Positions 35,698 through 47,492 of a stretch of 64,000 nt of DNA are shown here, piece by piece. Location: positions 868,001 through 932,000 of the forward strand of contig CM034127.1 in NCBI GenBank assembly GCA_019914995.1, given 5' to 3'. The stretch comes from Acanthochlamys bracteata (taxonomy: Eukaryota; Streptophyta; Magnoliopsida; Pandanales; Velloziaceae). The notes beneath the pieces are model-generated. The model made no database searches and was not told the origin of the DNA. It saw nothing but the letters and a program-made list of their open reading frames with translations. Made by a program: the position numbers and the translations under genes. Within the stretch, counting starts at the first letter, position 1; each line of letters begins with the position of its first letter.

Positions 35698-38262
35698 TCA
35701 ATTTTTGGTCTCTGATGACAGAAGCCCCATTTTCTGTGTAAGATGGTCCATATTCGTAGGACCGACCCACCCATTCGGTACCGCAGAGTTCTCAGGTTTT
35801 ATATCCTGATTACTTAAACCAACTTCCTCAGCATCAACCGGGGTTGGAACAAGGAATTGCTCCCATAAGGAGTCCACAACCGGAAGCTTCTGATCTTCTT
35901 CACCCAATATCTCAATATCAGTATCAATGGGGAAGTCAGCAGTTTCAATAGGCAACCTTCCATCATCACTTCCAAGTCCAACGGGATCAATAAAGTCACC
36001 TTCTACCTCAGGTAAGGCATAGCTCTCAGCTGGGATATCCATGATGTTACCATCTTCAGGAATCAAGGCTTCCATATCTGGAAAGTCAGGAATGCTCAAC
36101 TCAGTCTCAGGAGCAGCAATAGCATCTACAGCTCCACTTGCCATATCTCCAGATGATTGCAATTGTCCAGAAGTACAAACTGCTGGGAATGAAGAATCAG
36201 TGGAATGATGAGGGTTTATGGTAGCAGTTGACTGGACCTCAGAGAGTGTGACACCTGAATTTATGATTGGAGAATTTTTTCTTTCCAGTGTATCAGAGAA
36301 TGAAGGAAAACCTTCTCCAAGAAAGCCATCGGATTCACTCAAAGAATCAAGCTTGGAAGATGCATCTGATCTCAGGAGCTTCATGAACATTTGTTCATTC
36401 ACCATAGGCTTGTACTCGACAATCTGCCCGTTCAGTGCTGAGGTTTCATTGCTAAGAACAGTAGCATCATCCCCTGACAGTTTTCTCTTCTTGTTTCCAG
36501 AAGATATGCGCCTATTGCGTTCATTCTTCTGGACTAATTGAGCAAGGAATTCGGGACTTCTCATAGCCTTTGCCAAGAAAGACATCATTTGCTGTTGCCG
36601 TTGCTCCATCCCTTGAAGTCGTTGCCCCAAAGTGTGCAGTTGATGGTCTGTGGCCTGCTGCTGCTGCCTCAACCGAACAAGTTCCTGCATGAGTACACCT
36701 TTGTCCCGCTTAAGCCTCTCAACTTCTTCCTCCAAACCAAACTTCCCAACCTCAACACATGCCGATGATGAGGAGTTTTGGCTCTGAGTTTTCTGCAACT
36801 GGTTGTGTGCATGGACAGGCTTTCTTCTGGTGATAGTCTTCAGTAAATGCTTTTGTCCTCTGAGAAATCCCTCATTCGCAAATTCCCATCGATCAGGATC
36901 AACTTTCCTGAAACCCTGCTCGAACTCAAACAAATTTTTCAACAAAGGCCATAGAGGTCAAAAAAACCAATATACTTCCATAATAATTGCAGAAACAAGT
37001 CTAACGATAAATTACAGAAGTAGTAGTTTTGAGTGCACAAAATGCACAAAACATGTAGCTGGAGAAGCAGCCCCTTCCCAGAATCTAAACACAGACTGAG
37101 ATCCTAGACTCTATCTCGAGCTTTCACCAAAACGCATGAGCAGTAGCAAAAAAAGGTTAAGAGTTGTCCCATAAAGTCTAATTTGTATAGCTGATGGAGA
37201 TGGTCGGTAAAATTCGAGCAATGATTAATTGGTTGTATTGAATCTCTTCATGTTATCTTTAGCATTTGCAAATTGGTAAAATGATTTTGCGTTTGACATC
37301 AACATGATGGGTGACCTACGGATCATGACCAAGTTTACATGAAATCTAAATCACCTTGCTGGAAACATAGTACAAACTAAAGGCTGCAGGTCGTTGTAGG
37401 AGTTCTATCTTTTGCTTCATAAGTGCTATGCAGAGAAGTTGGTACAGCATCTCACGACTGTTTTGGCTTCTTCATAACCTTGAGAATTGCCAAAGCAGAA
37501 GAAACCCTGCGGCTCAACTTATTCCAACTAATTTTAACAGCTTATCAAAACCAAATATTTAAGGAAGTTGCTGCAAAAAATACTGACATTTCCCTGAATC
37601 CAGGAACTGAGATTAGTATTCCCCTCTTCTTCAACTGATTGGAGTTTCACGAGCAAGCAACTCAGCAACGTTTATGAATCTCTTCCACAAGTGCTGAACC
37701 GCTAGTCATTAAGTAACTACACCACTAAAGTTAGCTCCCATTTATTTCCACATTCACCAAGACAACAGTAACAGCTTTTCACTTCCCCCTTACAAAATAT
37801 AGCCAGGACAATGAAGAGATGTGAATTGAACAAACTTTCAGCAGGAGCAGCTCTTGATACCGTCGATTAATGAATCAAGGTAAAAACAATTGAAGAAAAT
37901 AGAAGTTGATGCAAAGATTGGGGAGAAGCCAACGTTCCGGAATTCGATACTGAACCAATATCAATCAATCAAATAACAGTGAACAAGAGGAGAGAAAGAG
38001 GCGTACATACGTAGGTGTTGAGTTGCCTAACAAACGAAGAGAAATTGTTGTGCTTGAAGTACTTGGGCAATAAATCACGGGCGAACTCCGGTGGGCTCCA
38101 AACGATGAAGCTGTTGTTTGCTGGGCCCCAAGACACAACAGCGTCCGTCGACGGGTCGTCTACCATCTCGTAAGTCTTGCTCAGAAACGGCGGTGGCTGT
38201 TGTCCGACGAGATTACTGTTGGCAGCCGCCGCCGACCCCGCCTCAGAAGCAGTCGTTGCCAT
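35698..38262 (-). CDS. HSFA1: Class A1 heat shock transcription factor
   Basis: Two coding exons on the minus strand: 38262-38011 (252 nt from ATG) and 36915-35698, separated by a 1.1-kb intron at the conserved position inside the DNA-binding domain (LNTY|GFRKVD). The product is 489 residues, the usual HSFA1 length. In order: an Ala-rich N-terminus; winged-helix DNA-binding domain at about 24-117 ([20 protein letters not shown]); HR-A/B coiled coil at about 145-215 with the longer class A spacing; NLS NKKRKL at 225-230; AHA activation motif [10 protein letters not shown] at 432-441; and C-terminal export signal [11 protein letters not shown] at about 473-483. HSFA1 proteins are the master activators of the plant heat response, trimerise through HR-A/B and bind nGAAnnTTCn elements in the nucleus. 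Position next to the NAA60 and BPA1 homologues points to the A1b/A1e branch. The gene appears intact. Confidence 0.95.
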
Positions 38263-39080
38263 TCTCCGATCAGTAGAAAAGACTGTTGTAGAATCGATTT
38301 TGGGCTGAAATTCTTTCCAATTTCTCAGAATGGATCGATTTCAAAAGAAGCAAAAAAAAGACAAAATTTCTCTATTTTTCCCTGGGACGAAGAAAGCGCT
38401 GTGTGATAGTTTCGACCATTTAAACACCCTTATGGTTAGTTTAATTACAGTAGTTGCCACTTCTTGTGTATAGTTTTCATTAGTTCTTTTGGTAATATTG
38501 TTCAAACCAGGTTGGCTTTTTCTTTGTTTAGTGATGAGTTCTGTGGCTCAGAGTTAGGACATTACGCCAGTTATCCATGCCCGCGTGTAGACAATTAAGA
38601 AACACCAACCACTGGCGAAGTACTCTCTTGCCCTTAGTATTGAAACTAATTACCGTAAAGGAAAACAAGCATCGGGGTAAAACAGGTAATCTTTGATTCT
38701 GAGTTTATGAAATAGAAAAAGTGCATGAGTGGGACCGACTCGTTCGCGTCACGTGAAAGAGCAGGGCATAGTTTCCACGTATGAAATTTTGGTTCGGTGG
38801 AGATCAATTTTTTTATCTATTTTAATTTTAAATTTTTGCTAGCGCTGGCCTTTCTCTTCATAGAGAGTAGACATTTGTTTATTCTGCATTTCTGCATCTT
38901 TATCTTAAAAAGAAAAAGCAACAAAAAAAGGATATTGGACTTCTGTAGGTGTGGCACCAAAAATGAAATCAGCAGTTGACAGCATTGTGATTAGTTATAA
39001 GATTGGAATTAAAATTAATTCTTTTGAGATGATAAGTGTAAATGGGTGGCACAAGTCAAAAGCCAAAATTATCTTACGAA
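38263..39080. other. Promoter side of HSFA1 and spacer
   Basis: 38263-38420 is probably the 5' UTR and core promoter of the minus-strand gene. It contains GAAATTCTTTCC and TTTCTCAGAATGG, partial heat-shock-element-like GAA/TTC modules, but no perfect nGAAnnTTCnnGAAn. A CACGTG core lies in CGTCACGTGAAAG near 38750. Nothing else was recognised. Confidence 0.3.
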
Positions 39081-39082
39081 AG

Positions 39083-39335
39083 GCCGTGTTTAAAATATAT
39101 ATAAGTTTTATGAAATTAAATTTTTAAAAAAATAAATTTTGAGCGAAAATAAAATTCGGTAGAAGTAGATTTTATAATAATAACTGAAATACGTAATACA
39201 AAATTTAGAATGAAATTTTAGTAAAGATAAATTTTAGTATAAAAATAAAAATAAAATTTGAAGTGATAATTAAAATACGAAAAATAATCGAATTTAAAAT
39301 CTAAAAAAATAAAGTTCAGTGTATTTAAAGAGCGC
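39083..39335. repeat. Degenerate Tourist-like MITE copy
   Basis: Starts GCCGTGTTTAAAATATATA and ends near AGTGTATTTAAAGAGCG, degenerate forms of the termini of the 59545-59832 element. The interior is AT-rich with AAATTCGGTAG and AAAATTTAGTA motifs. Confidence 0.35.
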
Positions 39336-40080
39336 GTTTGGGAGCACATTTCAAACACTATTTTTTAAATTTTCTATATTTCAAATTTTTTAATATATAT
39401 TTATAAGTATTTAAAAAAATTATTTAAAAATTTAGATAGTGTACTTGAAATAAATTCACAATGGTTAAAAATAATATTGGTGCATATGAATTTTGAAATC
39501 TCTAGATTTTAACTTTCTCTTTGCATATATTTAATTATTCATTATGAATATCAGCGTCTATTATTATTATGAATATCAGTGTATTTGAAACTATTCCGCA
39601 TTTAATTTAAATTTAAATTTTAAATAATAAAATTTTAAGTGAAAATTGAATTTAGTTTTATGTACTTTATTTAGAAGTAAATTATAATTAAACTTTTTAA
39701 AAAAAAAGAGTTTAAATAATAGGTAAAGCCATACACTTATTGTTTTAAATATTCGCGGGTAATGGATGTATGCACCGCTGTAGTTAGGTTAACGAGGAGT
39801 TGACTCAATGAGATTTTTCATACATAGAGATTTTGAGATATTAATCAAATTCCAGACCTTTATTCTCAAGCTCCGAGTTCTTCGACTTCAACTTAAAATT
39901 CGTTACTTCACCATAATACTTTTTGATTCTTGACCGATTCATTCACCTGTGTTCGACTGATTGCCTCACTACCAGTAAACTTCGATTTTTTCTTCGGTCT
40001 GTTAAGATAATGGAGAAGAAAAATAGATTATTGCCTCGACCGATCTCTTCTTCCTAATGATCTTATTATTTATATTAGAA
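39336..40080. other. Intergenic, AT-rich
   Basis: A partial AT-rich repeat (GCGCGTTTGGGAGCACATTTC at about 39331) and unremarkable sequence follow. No gene seen. Confidence 0.35.
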
Positions 40081-40875
40081 AAATACAACACCGAATAAAT
40101 TAATCAAAATAAAATATTTTAAAAATTCTGTTCATATATTATAAAATCGGATCTAATTCGAAAACTTAAGCTAATGAGTTATAAACTCTCTAATATATTA
40201 ATCTTATTTTGTTTTATTTTTATTCAATATCAGATTAATCTATTCACTTTTAATTTTATTATTTCTTTATCAAGAGAGAGTTATCAATATTTTTTCTTAT
40301 TCGAGCACCCTATCGCGTACCAAGTACGTCGATCCATCATAATTTCAGTCACTTAATTCCGAGCATCGTTACTACACATCAAGAGCCAGCCATTAGAGCG
40401 TAATTTGTTCTGAGTTATTACTCACATCTTTCGAAAGCCAATGTAAATCACACCGTTCTTAATCTGCTCATGCACTACCAGTTAGAGCTATAATGTGTGC
40501 CGATCGTCTCGCCTGCGCACCGTTCTTGCGCAACTAAGAGCCAGTCGTCAGAGCCCAACTTGTTTCGAATCCTCGCTCACACTTTGCAGAAACCAATATA
40601 AATCACACTGCTCTTAACCGGCTCATCGACTATTAGCGAGAGCTACTACGTGCATCAAACTTTCAGCCAAACCATCGGCTCTAATATCATTATCTGAGAG
40701 ATAAAATATCGAATAAGTTAATCAAGATAATACACAAAAAAGTCTGATCTAAGCCAAAAATTTAAACTAATAGATTATAAAACTCTATAATATATTAACC
40801 CTTACTTTATTTTATTTTATTTTTATTCAACATGATATTAATTTATTTACTTTTAACTCAACAATTCTCAACTGG
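40080..40875 (-). mobile_element. Small LTR retroelement (TRIM-like), minus orientation
   Basis: Two AT-rich segments are diverged direct repeats of about 160-180 bp: 40084-40260 and 40702-40862. Both contain CGAATAA(A/G)TTAATCAA, then CTAAT(G/A)(A/-)(G/-)TTATAAA(A)CTCT, TATATTAA and TTTTATTTTTATTCAA. Just inside the right repeat, 40674-40690 reads GGCTCTAATATCATTA, the complement of a degenerate initiator-tRNA-Met primer-binding site, so the element runs right to left. The interior (about 40270-40690) has its own diverged direct duplication (AGAGCCAG(C/T)C(A/G)T(T/C)AGAG at about 40382 and 40547). There is no coding capacity. Outer ends and target duplication are not resolved. Confidence 0.55.
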
Positions 40876-40879
40876 TTAC

Positions 40880-40947
40880 CAAATGTGTTTATTTCTGCCG
40901 TCACCGCTATGGATGATGTTTTTCTCTCCTCATTATCAGTCCAACTC
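40880..40947 (+). repeat. Left part of dispersed sequence shared with 22920-23640
   Basis: GCCGTCACCGCTATGGATGATGTTTTTCTCTC matches the minus strand near 23330-23295 apart from a few changes. The right part continues after the inserted hAT-type element, up to about 42170. Confidence 0.45.
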
Positions 40948-40955
40948 TTAATAAC

Positions 40956-41768
40956 CAAAGTTGTAAGAACCGGACCGGACATCGAACCGAAAAACTGTCC
41001 AGGTCACGGTTCTCAGATTGAACCGTCAGGTCAACCGGTCGAACCGTCGGGTCAATATATTAAAGCATTTTTAGCTAATAATGATAATAATTATAGTAAA
41101 AAATCTACTGCCAATGACACTACCAATAATAATAGTTATAGCAATCATAATAAAAAATTAAAGTATTTTTATTATGTCATTACTATAAACAATAATAGTA
41201 ATAATAATCACAGCGAAAATTAAAGTATTGTCATCATAATTGCCACTACCAACAATAATAATAACAACTAAAATTTATAATAAAAAATATTTAAATAAAT
41301 TAGGCGATTAGAAAAAGATAAAACTATAAAATAGATAAATTATAAAAGAGATATAACTAATTTTTTTAAGTATACATATTTGAGTCTAAATATTTTACAA
41401 TATAAAAATATAAAAATTACTAATAATTGATATTTACAAATAAAACATAATCAATTATATTTTTATATTATCACATCCAAATATAAAATTTAAACTACAT
41501 ATTATTTTTCAATATAGGGCTATTAATAATTAATTTTGTATTAAATATATCATCAATTTAAAAAATTTTAATTAATTTTTTAAAAATTTTTTTAACCCAG
41601 TTTGACTCGGACGGACGGGTCGACCGGATTGAAGTGGGTCGAACGGATCAAACCGGATCAAAACGGGTCGATAGTATAAACAGTTCTTTTACAAATCCGG
41701 ACCAATTTACCGTTCGAATCGACGTTTCGGGTCGATCCGGATGGGTCGGTCCGGATCTGACAACTATG
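40956..41768. mobile_element. hAT-type non-autonomous transposon (MITE)
   Basis: The 813-bp element begins CAAAGTTGTAAGAACCGGAC and ends with the inverted partner, GTCCGGATCTGACAACTATG. The termini agree as CA(A/T)AGTTGT(A/C)AGA(A/T)CCGGACCG over about 22 positions. It is flanked on both sides by the 8-bp direct repeat TTAATAAC (40948-40955 and 41769-41776). An 8-bp target duplication with CA...TG ends is characteristic of hAT elements. The subterminal regions are rich in CCGG/GGGTCGA motifs; the centre is AT-rich with AATAAT runs. There is no transposase frame. Confidence 0.85.
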
Positions 41769-41776
41769 TTAATAAC

Positions 41777-42170
41777 AGTCCAATAGCCACCTTGGAGACT
41801 TGGACGGCAGTCGTGTCCGCACCATCTGTTCATCAAGGGTGTGTTCTTTTCACCAAAAAAGTCATTTCTTTTTATTTTTAACAACTCACCTCTAAATATA
41901 AAATGACAAAAAAAATATAAAAAGTTACTTTCAACTTATTTTTAATTACAAAAAATATAATAATTCAATCCGCTTTCAATAATATTATTTTTAATAACTC
42001 ATTCTTAAAAAATTCACTTCCAAAATTAAAAAAACCCAACCTAAATCTTCTTTGAAAATTTACCTTGCGGTGCAGGTCAAGGTTGCGTGGCCCTATTCAA
42101 TGCTCATTCGTAACTTCTGCTCTTACGATCCTTTCACTGGAGCTTCATTTCCCTTCCCTTGTATGTCATC
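41777..42170 (+). repeat. Right part of dispersed sequence shared with 22920-23640
   Basis: Near 42128 GATCCTTTCACTGGAGCTTC followed by ATTTCCCTTCCCTT parallels the minus strand at about 23145-23105. The order relative to the left part is the same as in the 22920-23640 copy. Confidence 0.35.
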
Positions 42171-43139
42171 CCTAACTTCTATTAAATGCAAAGGAGGCTT
42201 GAATTTCGTTATCTAGTTGTATAAGAGCTTATTTGGCAATGTGTTTGGAGTGCGATTCTTTCGAAATTTTTATTTTATATTTTCTAATAGATATTTATAA
42301 TATTTTATGTAATTTATTTTAAATTTTATAAATATAAAAATAAATGTAATTATTATTTTATTTTTATTTATTTAAAGTAAAATACAAAACTTATTTTTAA
42401 AAAATTTTTTACTTGATAAAAATTTTATTTTATAAATACTTTCAAACAATTTTTAAAATATGGCATCTTTTTCGTGTAGCCCATTCCCAGTATCTACTGC
42501 TGCTGCTACTTCAAAAAAAGATAGAGAACACCGGAGAAATCAACAACAGTGCTTGGCTTAAGATTTGTTTAACAATTCATCAAACTAACTTTATTTTCAA
42601 ATTTAATTAATACAAATAAATAAAAATTTAAAATAAACATATATTACAAATTTATTCTTTAAAATTTAATTTTATAATTCATTTTTAATAAAAAATAATT
42701 TAAAATATTATTTTTTATTAAATATTATTAATTGTTAATTTATATTTAAACTGACATTAAAAAAATGATTTAACTCGAGTTAAACAAGTGCTCAGTAGAA
42801 ATTAACAAGGAGAGTTACATATTGATTAAGTAAACGTGTTGAATGTGCTTTAAAAATATTTTTTTATACTAAAATATATTTAATTTAAAAAGAATAAATT
42901 ATTTTTTATTTTTAAAATATAATAAATAATTAATAATAATTTTTTTATATAAATTTTTAATTTTATAAATTTTAAACAAAATATATAGAATTTATTAGAA
43001 ATTTAAAATGAAAAGTTAGAAGTGCGTGTTATTCCGAGTGGTACACGCACTTGGCTAACGAAATAAAATAACTAAAAACTGTCAGGTGGGCCAAAATGGG
43101 CCTAGTGAAACTATTATGGCCTCCTTTTAAATGAAAACA
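42171..43139. other. Intergenic, AT-rich
   Basis: AT-rich family copy at about 42225-42450 (GTTTGGAGTGCGATTCTTTC to ACTTTCAAACAATT) and further AT tracts to 43020. No gene seen. Confidence 0.35.
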
Positions 43140-44442
43140 TTTTTCTAGTCGATGCTACCTCTCGTTTGTTGACTTGACTCCTTGCAAAACTGAAGAACAG
43201 AGGAGTACCCGATCCAAATCTCCAGAAACCAAACCAAACCCCCTGAAAATTTTGTTTTTGTTTTTCTGTTTATTGTTTAGTGAATTCCTTTCAATTTATT
43301 TCTTTGATTCAGAGTCCCTCCTTCATCCATGTGTTCAAGGTACTATGTAATTTTTCTTTTCAGTATTTTTGAGCTGTTTGTAGGTTGATCTGATATTTTG
43401 TTTCTGTTTTTACTCAATAATTGATTGCTAAAAATCCACTAATTTTTGGGAAAAAGTAAGAATCTTTGTGTTGAATTAGTCTCTGATTTGTTGGTTTAGT
43501 GTTCTTTTTCCCAATTTAGCTGGACGATAAACAGATTTTTTAGAGTAGTTTTTACGCCTGAAAAAAAAAATGTAAAATATCTTTGAACTTATTGTTAGAG
43601 AAGGAGATTTTCTTGAACAAACCTTGTTCTAGTACTCATCATAATATCAAATAGACACATATAGTAGCTACTAATATTCGTAGTTTTTAGCTTCTTTAAT
43701 TTTACGAAATTTGATTATTTCTACTAATCAAACTGTTTTACTCATTGAACCATATATTGTTTATCATTCTGTTTCCACTAGTGGCCTTTCTTTTAAATAA
43801 AGCTACTATAATAAAAATTAAGGTTTTGAATGATACATTTATATGTAAGGAATTTGTATTACTCTTAATTCCTGTTTTCTGAATTTAAGTGTTCAATTAT
43901 AGATCATTGTGGTGTGAAGTGCTTGCCTGTGCATTGGGTTTGCAAAACCATTCCTTTATCACCTTTTTGTAAATCAAAGCAGTTGAGGTTTCTATATTAG
44001 GACAGTCTGAAACTATTTTATTGTAATTTTTACTCATCTAGTGGTTTCACTTGGGAAGAACTTTGCACTGTGAGCAAGTCTGAAAATTCTAATAGGCCTT
44101 TTTGCTATATAATGCTATGTTGGTTTTGAGAAGATTTCTTAGTGGTGCACTGGGTGAAGTCTGTTTCAGTTCATTTAAGTGTAACAGTAGCATGGTTTGA
44201 GGACACATTCCCTGTTCTAAAGTATTAGCTATTGAATGCGTTTGTCATGCATTATATCTGAATTCTGATTATTACCAGTTTCCCAGGAAGCTAGCTAGGA
44301 TGTGGAATAGCAAGTATAACAAGGAAAGCAGCATTGATAAGCATGCGTGATGCTGCAGGGCTGAGATATTAAATGGGAGAGGAGCTTCTGGTCTTTATTA
44401 CTCAGAGGCATCTATCTGCAGGGATAGTCTTGGGTACTTCTC
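43140..44442 (+). other. Probable 5' UTR exon(s) and leader intron of the acetyltransferase gene
   Basis: A CT-rich, less AT-rich stretch at about 43150-43339 ends TTCAAG|GTACTATG, a fair donor. Downstream acceptor candidates are GATGCTGCAG near 44360 and ATCTGCAG at 44421. The intervening kilobase has no coding exon. A leader intron of this size is common in plant housekeeping genes. Confidence 0.4.
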
Positions 44443-46079
44443 ATGTCAAACAGGCAGGGCTTGTATCATCCATCCATTATATATAGGCCTATGAAGCCAT
44501 CAGATCTCGAGGTTCTCGAGCAGCTCCACGCTGCTTTATTTCCTATCAGGTACTTGCTTAATCAACTGGCACAATTTACAATTTTTGTGATGTTTGAACT
44601 CAGTCATTCTGTTGTTTAGCTATATATTTGAAGGTTCTAGTGCTTGAAGTCTATTATCTTGTCTCTGAACTAATATTCTCAGGTATGAGAGAGAGTTCTT
44701 TCTTAATGTTGTCAATGGCCTTGGGATTGTCTCTTGGGCTGCTGTAGATGTTAGTAGATCTGACTCTCAAAGTGATGAGCCAATTGGATTTATCACTACA
44801 CGATTGATAGCTGCCAAAGATAGCGAGGTATTTGAAACAGTTAATGTGCTAAAATTTCTCTTTTGCAGAATTAATTATGTAGCTAGTTATATGAAGTTTT
44901 TTGTTTTGTCAATGCAGATTGAGGATATGGTGAAATATGATGCTTCGCGTAAAGATCAAGTTCTTGTGTACATCTTAACACTCGGTGTTGCGGAGCAATA
45001 TCGAAATCTTGGAATTGGTGCTTAGCATATTTGCATTTCTCAGAAAAATCTTTTGCATTTGCCTGACCACATAATTGATTCGGTTCATTTTGTTGGTTAT
45101 ACAGCTAGTTCGCTTGTTCGGGAGGTTATAAAATATGCATCCAGCATAACATATTGTAGAGGGGTGTATTTACATGTGATTTCATACAATCAACCAGCTA
45201 TCCAGTTTTATCAGAAGATGCAGTTTAAGCTTGTGAGGAGGTTGCCACATTTTTACTATATTCAGGGCCAGCATTATGATTCATACTTGTTCCTGTTTTA
45301 TGTAAATGGTGGTCGATCTCCCTGCTCTCCACTGTAAGTTTATTTATCCTTAATCATTAGTGCCAGTGAATCTTAGTAATCATTTGCCCTCTACCTTTTT
45401 TTAATTTGTCGTAGTCACTAGAAGGCTGCCCCTAGTGCTTTCTATTTATTGTTTTATCCACTTCAATCTCTTAGAATTAAGAAGGCATGAGCATGACTTA
45501 TTTTACTGTTCTCGTATAGAGGTGCTCTTTCATTCTCAAAATCTGAATACTCGGTAAAACATCTGCATAACCTAGGGGACTTGCCATTTATTATTCCTTA
45601 TCAAAACCATGTCAGAGGTTTTGATGTTGTCTATGCTGTACATCTTTTAGAACATTGTTAAAGCCTTCATGAGTGCTTTCTTTGATGCTACCCACACATA
45701 GTAGTTGTAGTGGATGTTCTCGAATGCTTCATCCTGCTACTTGCATGAGACCCCATTACCTGCAACAAATTATTTTACACAGATTGAGTAATGTTTTTCA
45801 GATAAACCTTTCATCATTTTATCAATCCCTATACACATTTCCTTTAATTCCCTTTGACAGGCCTCAGTCGTATGGACATCGTTTTGATTGTGCAGAGACA
45901 TTATGGCAGCAGTTGCGGCGTACTTTAGAGGCTTGCTTAAATCTTTGGCTACAAGGTTGTGGAAGAATGAGGAGAAAAAGATGACGAGGTGGCCCAAGTG
46001 TAAAGAACCCAGCAGTCTTTTAGTTTCACATAACAAAAGGATAGTCTCAGCTGACAACACATTGTGCGAGTGTGTATAA
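44443..46079 (+). CDS. NAA60: NAA60/MCC1-type GNAT N-acetyltransferase
   Basis: Five coding exons: 44443-44549, 44683-44827, 44918-45017, 45105-45333 and 45896-46079 (stop TAA). The phases close to 254 residues. The GNAT fold is clear: IYRPMKPSDLEVLEQLHAAL at the start, then FFLNVVNG; central motif A VYILTLGVAEQYRNLGIASS at about 102-120, whose QYRNLGIA is the acetyl-CoA loop; then GVYLHVISYNQPAIQFYQKM and YLFLFYVNG. The C-terminal extension has an amphipathic helix (AVAAYFRGLLKSLATRLW) followed by a basic tail. In NAA60 enzymes such helices anchor the protein to membranes, where it acetylates N-termini of membrane proteins. Arabidopsis paralogues are NAA60 (plasma membrane) and MCC1 (linked to histone acetylation and meiosis). 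By position next to HSFA1 and UTP13, I prefer NAA60. Start codon ATG 44443 extends 16 residues beyond the next in-frame ATG and matches the family. Confidence 0.9.
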
Positions 46080-47055
46080 GATAAAACATTCAATGAGGTA
46101 TACTGATAGTAAAAACTCCTACCTATTCCTTCTTGCTTGCATGACAGATATGTGAGAATGTACAAAATTTCGATGTGTTAGTGTGATTTCACTGTTCGGC
46201 TGACAAAAGATAAACATATGATATTTCAAGTTGTGATTCTTTAATTTTTTTTTTTTGCTAAAAGCAAGTATCGTCTTACCTTTTTTCTGAGCAAGAGGAT
46301 AGTCTCATACCTTTGTTTCCATTACAAGTTCTTGCACATAAACTCTGGCATATATGGTATTGTCGTCTTAACTCCAAGGAAACTATTTTCATTCTGATCT
46401 TGCATTATGGTGGTGTCCTGTTCCGGCAGGACAAAGTAGTTCTTTCACGACTCTTGACTGAATTTCAAGGTTTATTTGTTCTTTTTGCCAAAATAAATCA
46501 ATCCTTTATTAGTGTTCACTGTCCTGCCGGTAACATTACGAAAGTGAACGCTGTTCTTTTTTTTGTACAAGCATTTTTATGGATTATTTCTCATATTCTA
46601 TTTTCAGTAAATTCCAACCAACTCTTATATATATATATAATTTTTGTATTATTTTATTAAAAATTTTAATAAAAATCAATTCGTATTTTGATTAAATTAG
46701 AATTTTATTAATATATTTTTAATCTACAAAATTATATATTTAATAGTAAAAATTAAATTTAAAAATCTCGTCATTTTTTTCGTCATATAATAGACAATGT
46801 GTTTCTAAGGACCGCATTCTTATCATTTCACGGTAAAACATTAGATGAAGGCACAAGTAATATATCTCACGTGGGAAGGTAAAAGTAAAATATAACACGT
46901 GCATTCCTATGTTAGATAAAAACAAATATAGATTTACAGAAGGTTTTGACGAAACTTTTCAAATAATTATTATTTTCAAATAAATACTTTAATTTTCAAT
47001 TATTTTATAATTTTCAAATTTTCTAAAATAAATTATATTGTTAGAATATATATAT
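46080..47055. other. 3' UTR of NAA60 and spacer
   Basis: No gene seen. CCGGCAGGACA near 46423 and its inverse TGTCCTGCCGG near 46522 form a short inverted pair of unknown meaning. From 46620 the sequence is AT-rich. Confidence 0.35.
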
Positions 47056-47067
47056 ATATATATATAT

Positions 47068-47492
47068 AAAGGAGAAATAGGAGCACTTTTTTTTAGGAAC
47101 ACTTTCGGACACTTTCTTTTCAGTTTATAATTGAGATGATTTCCAAATTCAATCTCCATCGTTAGATATAAAAAACTATGAGTTAAAAATATTCATATAA
47201 AATTTCAGCTCAATCGGACTACGAATTAATGTCCATCCGATCACTTGATCAAAACGATAGCAATGATACAATATATATATTTTAAAATTTTTTTGCTTTA
47301 TGTCATTTTGATAGTGACCGAATGGATGTGATTCGTGTTCCGATTGAGCTCAAATTTTATGAATATATTTTTAACTCATAATTTTTTATATCTAACGGTA
47401 GATATTAGATTTAGAGATCACTCCAATCATAAACCGAAAAAAAAATACCGTATAGTGCTTCTAAAGAGTGTCTCTATTTTTCCATATATATA
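47068..47492. mobile_element. Fold-back (long inverted repeat) MITE inside a TA microsatellite
   Basis: The left arm (about 47068-47250) and right arm (about 47310-47492) are inverted copies of each other at roughly 80% identity. For example TCGTTAGATATAAAAAACTA and GAGTTAAAAATAT on the left match CGTTAGATATAAAAAATTA and GAGTTAAAAATAT when the right arm is reversed, and AGCTCAATCGGA is exact in both. Outer ends are GGAGAAATAGGAGCAC and the inverse of GTGTCTCTATTTTTCC. Both ends abut TATATATA runs, so the element seems to have inserted into a (TA)n tract. There is no coding capacity. Confidence 0.75.

Noticed and set aside
36218-36768. Two + strand open frames of 107 and 76 codons
   Set aside because: Antisense shadows of HSFA1 exon 2, with no family similarity.
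44491-44493. ATG at 44491 as the start of the acetyltransferase
   Set aside because: The upstream in-frame ATG at 44443 adds the YHPSIIYRP segment, which is conserved at the start of the GNAT domain, so it is preferred.
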